Source of the DNA: a virus
Virus record (IMG/VR): IMGVR_UViG_3300010392_001231
Span: 1 to 24,793 of that record
DNA length: 24,793 nucleotides
Reading direction: 5' to 3' (one strand)
In this document: positions 7,075 to 13,842 of the stretch, one piece after another
How positions within the stretch are numbered: the first letter of the stretch is position 1
Layout: each line of letters starts with the position of its first letter
The notes under the pieces: generated by a model
The model's database searches: none
Told to the model about the DNA's origin: nothing
What the model saw: the letters and a program-made list of their open reading frames with translations, nothing else
Program-made: the position numbers and the translations under genes

Positions 7075-7299
7075 ACACAAGCAAAAGCAATCGTTAAGAT
7101 TGATTCAATGGAGCAGCAAAAGCTCACAAAGGCGGTTTTTGGTACCGCTGTTTTTGAAACAAAAGCCAAAGATAGTAAGGATGAACAACCTACCACGGCG
7201 GTAAAGTTTGTAATTCCAAATGAACTACCTGAAGCTAAGTTTTTTAAAACTGGCGAAGAGGTGGTGTTGACTTTAACCAAAGTTGAAGTAAGCAAGTAA
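7072..7299 (+). CDS. Hypothetical protein under array B
   Basis: A 75-aa protein, basic in the first half, with hydrophobic strands in the second (VKFVIPNELPEAKFF, EEVVLTLTKVEV), so a small beta-rich fold is likely. No known motif. It is the first gene after the 11-bp array, whose last unit includes its start codon. The tRNA-like gene follows eight bases after its stop. Function unknown; its place could suit a small regulator or accessory factor. Confidence 0.65.
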   Translation: MTQAKAIVKIDSMEQQKLTKAVFGTAVFETKAKDSKDEQPTTAVKFVIPNELPEAKFFKTGEEVVLTLTKVEVSK

Positions 7300-7306
7300 A
7301 AGGTTT

Positions 7307-7380
7307 TCCCGGTTCGTCTAGCGGTCTAAGAATCGAGTTTAAAAGACTTGAGAACGCGGGTTCGAATCCCGCACCGGGAG
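7307..7380 (+). tRNA. tRNA-like gene with anticodon AAA
   Basis: A 74-nt cloverleaf. Acceptor stem TCCCGGT pairs perfectly with ACCGGGA (7 bp). The D arm has G18G19 and a stem GTCT/AGAA with one G-A mismatch. Anticodon stem CGAGT/ACTTG has one G-T pair. The seven-base loop TTAAAAG places AAA at 34-36 (7341-7343). The variable region is AGAAC. The T arm is GCGGG-TTCGAAT-CCCGC with a perfect 5-bp stem. The discriminator is G73 and CCA is not encoded. Formally it is tRNA-Phe(AAA), but phenylalanine tRNAs normally carry GAA and A73, so the amino acid is uncertain. The plus-strand position between two operon genes implies processing from the phage transcript. Confidence 0.85.
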
Positions 7381-7409
7381 CTATTTCAATTAAGAATGAA
7401 TAATTAACA

Positions 7410-8393
7410 ATGAAGGTTTTAGTTCAATATTCAGGAGGTAAAGATTCTCAAGCAGCTTTGATCTGGGCTGCTAAGAAATATGGTGTTAAAAACATACAAG
7501 CTGTTTTTTGTGATACTGTATGGGAACATGATTTGACTTATAAGCACATTATTGATACCTGTGCTGATTTAGGAGTTGAGTTGAAGATTCTAAAATCACA
7601 GAAGTATGATGGAATGCTTGACTTGGCAAAAAAGAAAAAGCGTTTTCCTTCCACTAGAGCAAGGTTCTGTACAGAGGAGTTGAAAACAAAAGCTTTCATT
7701 GATTACGTGCTTGACTATTGTAAGGATATATTGGGAATACAAGGAATAAGGAGCGCCGAGAGCTATAATCGTTCCAAAATGCAAGCTCAATGCACTGTGT
7801 TTAAGTACTATTTTGAACCTTATCAAACTAATTCAATGATAGTCGAGTACTTGGAATCGCTCCAAAAACTATCAAAGGTTCAAAATCAAAAACTCACTAA
7901 AGCAAAAAATAGATTAGCTCAGGGCAAAGAAGACCCTAAGTTTCACACTTATCGCAAAGATGAGGTTTTTGACTTTGTTAAGGTTTACGCAACGGATATT
8001 CTTAGACCTCATTTTGATAAATCGGGTCAATACGTAATCGATTTTATAATTGAAAATGGCCAAGTGCCAAATCCTTTGTATTACATGGGGGCTAAACGTG
8101 TTGGCTGTTATCCTTGCTTTATGTCAGGGCATGTTGAAGTATTTCAAATAATAAAACGTGATCCACACAGGATTGATGAAATAGGTCAGTATGAGGATGA
8201 GATTGGATCATCGTTTTTTAAGATCGATTACATTCCTAAAAAATTTCAAACGGGAGTCTGCAAAAGAACGGGCAAATCCTTTACTAAGGCCGCTGACGTT
8301 AAAAAATACCTGTTAGCAAAAAACGCAACTCTCAACATGTTTGAGCCAGATGCTGCAATTTCATGTTCAAGCTATTATCACTTATGCGAATAA
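7410..8393 (+). CDS. PAPS-reductase-family PP-loop protein
   Basis: A 327-aa protein with the PP-loop SGGKDS (8-13), which binds ATP and releases pyrophosphate, followed by VFCDTVWEHDLTY, GIQGIRSAESYNRS (110-122) and NPLYYMGAKRVGC, all characteristic of the phosphoadenosine phosphosulfate reductase family. Cysteines C87, C233 and C236 (GCYPC), C319 and C326 could hold an iron-sulfur cluster, as in DndC-like and related enzymes. Phages carry such proteins often, and their substrates are rarely known. Options are sulfur transfer to nucleic acid (a tRNA base or the DNA backbone) or sulfate reduction. No dnd partner genes are present, so phosphorothioation is not supported. It starts 29 bp after the tRNA-like gene, which makes a tRNA-related role worth testing. 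Confidence 0.85.
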   Translation: MKVLVQYSGGKDSQAALIWAAKKYGVKNIQAVFCDTVWEHDLTYKHIIDTCADLGVELKILKSQKYDGMLDLAKKKKRFPSTRARFCTEELKTKAFIDYVLDYCKDILGIQGIRSAESYNRSKMQAQCTVFKYYFEPYQTNSMIVEYLESLQKLSKVQNQKLTKAKNRLAQGKEDPKFHTYRKDEVFDFVKVYATDILRPHFDKSGQYVIDFIIENGQVPNPLYYMGAKRVGCYPCFMSGHVEVFQIIKRDPHRIDEIGQYEDEIGSSFFKIDYIPKKFQTGVCKRTGKSFTKAADVKKYLLAKNATLNMFEPDAAISCSSYYHLCE

Positions 8394-8406
8394 TTAACTA
8401 AATCAT

Positions 8407-8658
8407 ATGAGCAAATTTAATCAAATATCAAAGGAAGTTGGGTGGGAGCCGCGTGATGTTCGGATTCCTACTCTTGAGGAGGCTGAAACCCTCCGGCGAA
8501 TGGTGGTAACTCGCCATTGTGTAACCAGTTTTAAAAGGGTGCTGGAGCTTAAACGCTTTACACCTGTGTCTGAAACTTCAGATCACTCTCGATCTATGAA
8601 CGTGATTCTTGAAGCATTCGAAAAGGGTAAGGATATATTTGAAAGGTATCACTCATGA
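8407..8658 (+). CDS. Hypothetical protein
   Basis: An 83-aa protein, soluble and mixed in charge, with no known domain. The stretch IPTLEEAETLRRMVVTRHCVTSF suggests two helices. The start lies 13 bases after the PP-loop gene, and its stop overlaps the next start (ATGA), so it is in the same operon and coupled to the HD hydrolase. Function unknown. Confidence 0.6.
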   Translation: MSKFNQISKEVGWEPRDVRIPTLEEAETLRRMVVTRHCVTSFKRVLELKRFTPVSETSDHSRSMNVILEAFEKGKDIFERYHS

Positions 8659-9188
8659 TTGAATTGGATAACAGTACCGGGTGGATAAACACCTATTCAA
8701 CAGAGATTGATTTATTCAATCCTACAGCTGAAATGATAAAATTAGAGGATATCATTCATGGCTTGGCTCACAATCCACATTTTAATGGGCAATCGCCTAA
8801 GTTTTTTTCAATTGCTCAGCATAGTATGTTGGTGTTTTCTTTAATCAATAATGAGGTAGAAAACCCAAATTCTGACCTACTATTGGCCGCTCTTTTGCAC
8901 GATGCTGCCGAGGCGTATGTTGGTGATGTAATCAGTCCAATTAAAAAGCACTTGCCATTTTTCAAGGAGCTTGAGGATAAAATTTTGAAAGTTATTTTTC
9001 AAAAGTTTGGGCTTGATATTGAATTGATGAAGGAGGTTAAACCCTTCGATTTAATGGCTCAAGACATCGAGTTAAATCAATTCTATAACAAAGGTAATTC
9101 GGATTGGATTGAGGAGTACTGGTTACCAGATACAGCCTTATTAATGTTCCGCCATGTTTTAAAAACTGTAATGCTTTCAAGGGAATAG
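8655..9188 (+). CDS. HD-domain phosphohydrolase, YfbR/5'-nucleotidase-like
   Basis: A 177-aa protein with the HD metal-binding signature: H56 in FSIAQHSMLV, H82-D83 in ALLHDAAEAYVGD, E86, and D91 at the start of DVISPIK. The block LHDAAEAYVGDVISPIKKHL is typical of the YfbR-like and phage HD hydrolases that dephosphorylate (deoxy)nucleoside monophosphates. The N-terminal segment WINTYSTEIDLFNPTAEMI followed by LEDIIHGLAHNPHFNGQ is also conserved in this group. A plausible role is adjusting nucleotide pools during phage replication. It is translationally coupled to the upstream gene, and the next gene starts two bases after its stop. Confidence 0.85.
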   Translation: MIELDNSTGWINTYSTEIDLFNPTAEMIKLEDIIHGLAHNPHFNGQSPKFFSIAQHSMLVFSLINNEVENPNSDLLLAALLHDAAEAYVGDVISPIKKHLPFFKELEDKILKVIFQKFGLDIELMKEVKPFDLMAQDIELNQFYNKGNSDWIEEYWLPDTALLMFRHVLKTVMLSRE

Positions 9189-9190
9189 TA

Positions 9191-9409
9191 ATGGCTTACA
9201 ATCGTGAGAACATACTTATTAAAATTATTGAAATTCAGGAAACCACCCTGAAGCATACCAAGCTGGGTGTAACTCAAAAGTTTATTTTCGAAAACCACAT
9301 TAAACCCATTCACCACATTAGCTTGCGCACTTATAAGGAGTACCTGGGTACCAATGCAAAAAAAGAACTAAAACAACTACGAAAACAAAAGGAGAAAAAC
9401 AATGCCTGA
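9191..9409 (+). CDS. Small basic hypothetical protein
   Basis: A 72-aa, strongly basic protein (Lys-rich C-terminus KKELKQLRKQKEKNN), helical in outline, with no recognised family. It overlaps the next gene by eight bases; the AAAGGAG near its end serves as ribosome binding site for that gene. It may bind nucleic acid, but only charge supports this. Confidence 0.6.
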   Translation: MAYNRENILIKIIEIQETTLKHTKLGVTQKFIFENHIKPIHHISLRTYKEYLGTNAKKELKQLRKQKEKNNA

Positions 9410-9812
9410 TTACAAAGTTACAAGCACCAATTTTGATGGCTTTTTATTCTTTTCATTCGATACTGAGGATGTATTGAAGCGATTTGAAAACCATGCCACT
9501 TTAACAGTGGATCAGCAAAAGTTCCTGCATTCAAACTTTCCATTTACTGTGCAGGATATGGGTAAGATTAATGGCCCAGGTGCAACTATTGAAATACATG
9601 AGGATTTGACCTTTGACAAATTTTGGGAAAGTTATGGTAAAAAAAGAGGTAAACGCGAGGCTCAAATTCAGTGGGTAAAATTAAGTGATAAGGACAAGCA
9701 TAAAGCCTTGCAATATATTACCAAATACCGTTACAATTGCAAGCTTGAGGGTATCGAAATGCTTTATCCAGAAAGATATATTAAAAAACGGAGGTGGGAA
9801 GATGAAGAGTAA
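9402..9812 (+). CDS. Replisome-organiser-like protein, C-terminal type
   Basis: A 136-aa protein. Residues 1-65 are unrecognised. Residues 68-134 read FDKFWESYGKKRGKREA, then QWVKLSDKDKHKALQYITKY, then YPERYIKKRRWEDEE. This FW-x2-Y-x-K-x3-K-x2-A ... P-x2-Y/F-I-x2-RRW-D/E pattern recurs at the C-terminus of many phage replication-initiation or DnaT-like proteins, where it may contact DNA or the helicase loader. A Mu-like phage replicates by transposition, so this may be an accessory replication gene acquired from another phage type. It has a good ribosome binding site (AAAGGAG). Confidence 0.65.
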   Translation: MPDYKVTSTNFDGFLFFSFDTEDVLKRFENHATLTVDQQKFLHSNFPFTVQDMGKINGPGATIEIHEDLTFDKFWESYGKKRGKREAQIQWVKLSDKDKHKALQYITKYRYNCKLEGIEMLYPERYIKKRRWEDEE

Positions 9813-10623
9813 AGAATTCAAAGGAAAAGCAATTTATAACCCTTCAGGTAAAGCTGGAGAGTATTCTGTTTGGGCATGTAATTTCTATGTGGGATGCTCC
9901 AATGGTTGTACTTACTGTTACCTCAAAAAAGGTCGTGGTGCAAAAATTTTGGGTGGTGCAACTCCAACCCTTAAGAGTTGCTTTAAAAATGAAGCTCATG
10001 CAATGGAAATTTTCGACCGTGAGTTATTAAAGAACCTCGATGAACTTAAAAAACATGGTTTGTTCTTTAGTTTCACCACCGATCCGATGCTTGATGAAAC
10101 TATTGAGTTAACACAATTGGCTGCGCGCTTTTGTCTTGTTTATGACATCCCTGTAAAAATTCTTACCAAAAGAACCCAATGGGTATATCCATTCTTAAAA
10201 GAGTTAGTTAACAATGATACTATTTGGAATTTGGATTGGCAATATAAGTATCAAATTGCTTTTGGTTTTACTTTAACAGGACATGACGATCTTGAGCCTA
10301 ATGCCTGTGCACATTCTGAAAGGATTAAAGTAATGGAAATGCTCAATAGAGAAGGTATTAAAACCTTTGCCAGTATTGAGCCTATTATCTCTTTTCAAGC
10401 TAGCCTAAACATGATAAACCAAACTGTTGACTTTTGCGACCTGTACAAGGTTGGTTTAGAAAGTGGTAAAAAATATGATGTGGTGGAGGGACAAACATTT
10501 GTTGAACGCCTGATGGAACTGGACAACCCGGTATATTTAAAAGAGTCGTTGCAAAAGCTTACCCATTATACCAATGCAGACTCTGAGAATTTTGTAGAAC
10601 GCGATTTTAATTTATTTGAGTAA
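9802..10623 (+). CDS. Radical SAM protein, SPL/photolyase-related
   Basis: A 273-aa protein. The frame is open upstream, but the ATG at 9802 has a strong GGAGG (9791-9795) eleven bases before it and starts the conserved part. The [4Fe-4S]-binding motif C-x3-C-x2-C is at C32, C36 and C39 (GCSNGCTYCYL). The (beta-alpha)6 pattern continues with SFTTDPM, PVKILTKRTQW, IAFGFTLTGHDDLEPNA, and GIKTFASIEPII. This resembles the SplB-like radical SAM enzymes (COG1533), which include spore photoproduct lyase. In phages this group has no known substrate; nucleic-acid repair or modification is a guess. The stop overlaps the next start (TAATG), so it is coupled to the ASCH-like gene. Confidence 0.85.
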   Translation: MKSKEFKGKAIYNPSGKAGEYSVWACNFYVGCSNGCTYCYLKKGRGAKILGGATPTLKSCFKNEAHAMEIFDRELLKNLDELKKHGLFFSFTTDPMLDETIELTQLAARFCLVYDIPVKILTKRTQWVYPFLKELVNNDTIWNLDWQYKYQIAFGFTLTGHDDLEPNACAHSERIKVMEMLNREGIKTFASIEPIISFQASLNMINQTVDFCDLYKVGLESGKKYDVVEGQTFVERLMELDNPVYLKESLQKLTHYTNADSENFVERDFNLFE

Positions 10624-11102
10624 TGGAAAACAAGGATAAAAAATGCCATGTGATAATGGTTAGCAGGTTCTTTCCTGCTACTCATCCGCGTAAGGGTGAG
10701 AAAACCAATTTTATGAACTCCATTTTTATGGGAACTAAAGTTCATACTATTCGCGGCAATTGTGATCCTGAAAAGGATAGTTATGAGCTATGGCGTAAGC
10801 GCATTGCTGAAGTTAACGAGGGTAAAGCTTATTTAAGTCTGCGTTATTGGGCTGGTAAACCCTACAACAGTAAACAAGTTGAGTTTAAGCAAATCCATAA
10901 GGCGGCAGTAAGCCACTTTAAAATGGTTGATACTGGTGTGTTTATCGATTGGCAAATTGACTGTGATAAACCCATGCATACAATGGAAGAGCTTGCTGCA
11001 AATGACGGCCTCTCAAAAGAGGATTTTTTAAACTGGTTTTTTCCACAAAATCAAAAAGTGGTTAGAACTTTTGAAGGAGCTATAATCTGGTTAAATAAGT
11101 AG
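10623..11102 (+). CDS. ASCH/PUA-like domain protein
   Basis: A 159-aa protein. The segment KVHTIRGN (39-46), then YELWRKRIAEVNEGKAYLSLRYWAG and KPYNSKQVEF, fits the ASCH fold: a THTIR-like strand, a helix, and a strand where polar residues face a groove that binds RNA or modified nucleosides. The C-terminus (DGLSKEDFLNWFFPQNQ ... FEGAIIWLN) is also typical of this phage version. The family is related to PUA RNA-binding domains, and characterised relatives include nucleases and amidohydrolases acting on modified cytidine. Start and stop overlap the radical SAM gene by one base, which argues that the two act together, perhaps on the same nucleic acid. The domain call is by pattern only. Confidence 0.6.
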   Translation: MENKDKKCHVIMVSRFFPATHPRKGEKTNFMNSIFMGTKVHTIRGNCDPEKDSYELWRKRIAEVNEGKAYLSLRYWAGKPYNSKQVEFKQIHKAAVSHFKMVDTGVFIDWQIDCDKPMHTMEELAANDGLSKEDFLNWFFPQNQKVVRTFEGAIIWLNK

Positions 11103-11104
11103 AT

Positions 11105-11278
11105 ATGGGAAAGCATAAAGAAGAAATGCAATATTTAAGGGAGTATGACCCGATTACCTATTATGAAATGACAGACGATCCAACGGGAGTTGATTCTGAG
11201 ATTCCGGGCTGTGCGGGTTTTTTAATTTCATTGATTGTAGTAGCGTTAATAGCTGCTGCAATCTTCTTAATTAAGTAG
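11105..11278 (+). CDS. Small single-pass membrane protein (57 aa)
   Basis: A 57-codon open frame in the gap between the ASCH-like and DnaA-like genes. It starts two bases after one stop and ends two bases before the next ATG. The N-terminal 35 residues are polar and acidic (DPITYYEMTDDPTG). Residues 36-56 form one hydrophobic helix (CAGFLISLIVVALIAAAIFL) ending in Lys. A C-tail-anchored protein with the N-terminus in the cytoplasm is likely. Size and topology would fit a holin-like, superinfection-exclusion or membrane-anchor role; there is no evidence to choose between these. Confidence 0.65.
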   Translation: MGKHKEEMQYLREYDPITYYEMTDDPTGVDSEIPGCAGFLISLIVVALIAAAIFLIK

Positions 11279-11280
11279 TT

Positions 11281-11619
11281 ATGGTAGTTGCAACAAAAAC
11301 GAAACCCACATATATGGCAATGCCTGGAATTGGAGTGCCAACGGTAAATCAAATTATTAACAAGGTTCAAGATTATACCGGTGTTGATATCTTCCAAAAA
11401 ACTCGTAAGCGTGAGGTTGTTGAAGCTCGACAGTTGGCTATGTTCTTTTCGAAGAGGATAACCCGGGCAAGTTTAGCTGCTATTGGCGAAATGTGTGGTG
11501 ATAAAGACCATGCCACCGTTTTGCATGCTTGTAAAACCGTAATGAACCTAAAAGAAACCAACAAAGGTTACATGGCTCAATACGGCAAATTATTTAGATA
11601 TTATAAAATCATTGATTGA
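11281..11619 (+). CDS. Stand-alone DnaA domain IV-like protein
   Basis: A 112-aa protein whose residues 43-90 match the C-terminal DNA-binding domain of the replication initiator DnaA: KREVVEARQLAMFFSKRI, T61-R-A-S-L with AAIGEMCG, and the signature DKDHATVLHAC (74-84), which in DnaA is the HTH recognition helix for DnaA boxes (usual form GGRDHSTVLHA). The AAA+ domain is missing. A protein that binds DnaA boxes without ATPase activity could compete with host DnaA, bring it to a phage site, or repress. The leading 30 residues are unlike DnaA domain III. Downstream, TGATG couples it to the methylase gene. Confidence 0.85.
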   Translation: MVVATKTKPTYMAMPGIGVPTVNQIINKVQDYTGVDIFQKTRKREVVEARQLAMFFSKRITRASLAAIGEMCGDKDHATVLHACKTVMNLKETNKGYMAQYGKLFRYYKIID

Positions 11620-12386
11620 TGATTCTCACCAGACTCGGAAATAAAAGATACATGAAAAACTACTTAGGTGCGTATTTTCCACCACATAAAATGAGAATTG
11701 AATTGTTTTTTGGTGCTGGAGGTAGTTTCTTTTATTTACCCACCCCAAAGTATGCTATTTTAAATGATTACGATGATGATGTTATTAACCTTTACCAGGT
11801 TCTAATAAATCAAAAAGATGAACTGAAAAAGCAGGTTGAAATAATGCCAATTTCTGAGGGTTTGTTAAGGTATTGGAAAAGGAACAATGAAACAGATCCG
11901 CTGCTAAAAGCAATTCGGTTCTTACTGCTAAGTAATTTTACTTACATGGGGAAGGGTGATACTTTGCGCTTAGGGCTTGACAATATTAAACAAAGCCTGA
12001 TTAGCAATATTGAACCAACATTTATTAAGCTGCAAAATGTCAAATTTACTAATGATGATTTTAGGAAGGTTCTTGGAAAAATATCATTTAGCAAAACTGT
12101 ACTTTCTAAGGAATCATCATTTGTTTATTTGGATCCAATTTATTTAGAAACTGAACATTATTATAAGGTGCCTAAATGGTCTGAATCAGATACAGAGGAT
12201 TGTTTTAAAATCATGAAATCATGCGGAATAAAATGCGCTATGTCTGAATTTAATCATAATAGAGTTCTAGAAATGGCAAATGACTACGCAATGAATGTAA
12301 TAATGCTAAAGGAACGTCAGAATATAAAAAACCGAAAGGTTGAAATGTTAATTACAAATTATTCAACACTTAAACTCAACTTATAA
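11619..12386 (+). CDS. Dam-type DNA adenine methyltransferase with DPIY motif
   Basis: A 255-aa protein from ATG 11619, which overlaps the previous TGA; a TTG one codon earlier is unlikely. It has D12-class (Dam-like) N6-adenine methylase motifs: GNKRYMKNYLGAYFP at the N-terminus, SAM-binding ELFFGAGGSFF (28-38), ILNDYD (47-52) as the acidic SAM contact, and the catalytic motif DPIY (172-175) where the family has DPPY. Near the end, MKSCGIKCAMSEFN (199-212) and VEMLITNY complete the fold. There is no partner endonuclease, so it is an orphan methylase, perhaps protecting phage DNA or tuning gene expression. The substituted third residue could lower activity. Confidence 0.85.
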   Translation: MILTRLGNKRYMKNYLGAYFPPHKMRIELFFGAGGSFFYLPTPKYAILNDYDDDVINLYQVLINQKDELKKQVEIMPISEGLLRYWKRNNETDPLLKAIRFLLLSNFTYMGKGDTLRLGLDNIKQSLISNIEPTFIKLQNVKFTNDDFRKVLGKISFSKTVLSKESSFVYLDPIYLETEHYYKVPKWSESDTEDCFKIMKSCGIKCAMSEFNHNRVLEMANDYAMNVIMLKERQNIKNRKVEMLITNYSTLKLNL

Positions 12387-12396
12387 TCGTATTGAT

Positions 12397-13029
12397 ATGG
12401 ACACAAAAACAGAAGATTTTCATAAGAAATTAGAAGCCATTCCTGATAGTGAATTGGCTGAAAAGGCAAGTGCTGCTTTAAGTAAGCTTTGTAAAACCGG
12501 AGCAAAGAGTTTTACAATGACTGTACCGCCTATGGTAACTGATACCGATATGCTATTTAGTGAAATGATAAGGAGGTTTAAGAAGTTGACCGAGGGCAGT
12601 TCTCAATCTCCGGTAAGTAACTACCAATTTATGCAAACAATGCATGATGAGGTAATGAACCAATTTCATGATTATCGTACTACCAACTTCGAAGGTGTTG
12701 AAGTTACCATAACAGGCAAGGAAATGAATGAGATTATAAGACTTGCTAAACTGAAGCTTAAGAAAAGAAACCCTGAGACAATAATACTTGTGGGGAGTGC
12801 CGCTCGTTCTGCTGGTAGGTTGGCTGCGATGGCCGAGCAATTGGCGGGTCATGAGTTGATTGTTATTGACTCTTCAAGTCACAGTGCACAAGAATTACAA
12901 AGAGAGCTTTCGGAACTAAAACCTAGATTGATTGACAAGGAGTTATCTTGTACTGATCATATAATTGATAAGCCAAAAATTAGCAAACATCAGAAAAGGC
13001 ATGGAATGAGGGATCAGGAGCGGCTCTAA
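12397..13029 (+). CDS. Hypothetical protein, last gene of the rightward block
   Basis: A 210-aa protein without a family I recognise. The N-terminal 65 residues (KKLEAIPDSELAEKASAALSKL, then FTMTVPPMVTDTDMLFSEMI) look like a compact helical unit common in phages of this group. Around 126-160 lies a hydrophobic strand, a Gly/Ala-rich helix and another strand (PETIILVGSAARSAGRLA, then ELIVIDSS), which could be a nucleotide- or ligand-binding turn but lacks a P-loop lysine. The C-terminus is charged with a basic patch (KISKHQKRHGMRDQERL). After it the coding direction changes. Confidence 0.6.
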   Translation: MDTKTEDFHKKLEAIPDSELAEKASAALSKLCKTGAKSFTMTVPPMVTDTDMLFSEMIRRFKKLTEGSSQSPVSNYQFMQTMHDEVMNQFHDYRTTNFEGVEVTITGKEMNEIIRLAKLKLKKRNPETIILVGSAARSAGRLAAMAEQLAGHELIVIDSSSHSAQELQRELSELKPRLIDKELSCTDHIIDKPKISKHQKRHGMRDQERL

Positions 13030-13037
13030 TGTTTTAC

Positions 13038-13093
13038 AACGACCGATATAAAAAATAGTGCGGATTTAATGACTTTTCATGTATCGGTTCGTT
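13038..13093. repeat. Imperfect inverted repeat after the early block
   Basis: AACGACCGATA (13038-13048) pairs with 13082-13093 over 11 bp, with one bulged T at 13088, around a 33-base spacer. No T-run follows, so it is not a standard terminator. It stands between the last rightward gene and the leftward DUF4145 pair and could be a boundary element or a Rho-independent stop of poor form. The rest of the gap to 13234 shows only a repeated TAAATTAATTT (13097 and 13142 region). Confidence 0.45.
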
Positions 13094-13234
13094 CATAGTA
13101 AATTAATTTTGAATGCTAATCTAGCAAAAATTTATCTATGATAAATTAATTTGCGGTAAATCTAAATACGAAAGAAAAATCCAGCTACACATGACCCGTA
13201 TTTTTTTTATATTTTGTTGGCAGCTGGTTTTAAA

Positions 13235-13831
13235 TCATCTTGTTGCTTCGATTCCACGAGTTACTTTAGTAGGCAATACAAATAAAAATTCAGCTAAGGT
13301 TTGAGTAAATTCAATAGATTGTTTAGCTTCCTCTGTAGTTGGTAATGTCGCCTCTTCGTCAGAATGTCTTTGGTCGTTTGCTTCCAGTCTAACCTGATGA
13401 GCCCAAGTAGCCATTGCCTTGGTCAAAAGTCCATCATCCACTGCTTTATTTATTCTTGTATAAAGACTTCCTTCTAAAAGTCCTTTCTCCTTAAGCATAG
13501 CATCTACACTGCTTGCGCAAAGCATTACAGATCCAGCAGGAGCAAATACACTATCAATTGCTTGTTGTAAATAAGTCTTGACTTTATTCGGCAAAACTTC
13601 ATTTACACTATTATTTCTAGGATAAATCTCGGATACATTTCTGTTATGTGATTTACATGCAGCTGTTACTACACCTCCACAGCGTGCACATCTATATACT
13701 CTCCATTGTCTTTGGTCGTCTCCATTGTCAGCTCTTGTTTGAAATTCTTTAAAAACGGGAACTAAATTAGGATTATCAACTGAACAGTGAGGACAACGTT
13801 TCAGTTTCAATGATTCTTCAAGGTTTATCAT
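13235..13831 (-). CDS. DUF4145 protein with N-terminal zinc ribbon
   Basis: A 198-aa protein. The zinc ribbon uses CPHC (13-16) and CARC (48-51). A helical DUF4145-type domain follows from about residue 82: YLQQAIDSVFAPAGSVMLCA, SSVDAMLKEKGL, LYTRINKAVDDGLLTKAM, then WAHQVRLEANDQRHSDEE, where the R...N...H pattern (R148, N152, H156) is the family's most conserved part. DUF4145 appears alone or fused to restriction and other defence proteins, and its R/N/H pattern resembles HEPN-type RNA-binding or nuclease domains, which would fit a defence or abortive-infection role. It runs against the flanking phage genes, 11 bp after a small partner gene. Cargo status is inferred. Confidence 0.8.
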   Translation of the reverse strand: MINLEESLKLKRCPHCSVDNPNLVPVFKEFQTRADNGDDQRQWRVYRCARCGGVVTAACKSHNRNVSEIYPRNNSVNEVLPNKVKTYLQQAIDSVFAPAGSVMLCASSVDAMLKEKGLLEGSLYTRINKAVDDGLLTKAMATWAHQVRLEANDQRHSDEEATLPTTEEAKQSIEFTQTLAEFLFVLPTKVTRGIEATR

Positions 13832-13842
13832 AGTTTTACATT

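Noticed and set aside
7339-7345. Reading the tRNA anticodon as TAA (Leu) or TTA (ochre suppressor)
   Set aside because: Both need a shifted loop that breaks the perfect anticodon stem. A leucine tRNA would also need a long variable arm, which is missing.
7410-8393. DNA phosphorothioation (DndC) function for the PP-loop protein
   Set aside because: DndA, B, D and E partners are absent and the general motif is shared by many PAPS-reductase-like phage proteins.
12287-12299. Further TACGCAAT-like boxes inside coding regions (12287, and a TACGCA near 7985 and 24475)
   Set aside because: They lie within genes, are isolated and are expected by chance; only the cluster at 133-1170 is convincing.
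13097-13153. Direct repeat TAAATTAATTT near the end of the early block
   Set aside because: Short, AT-only and not phased; no distinct meaning can be supported.
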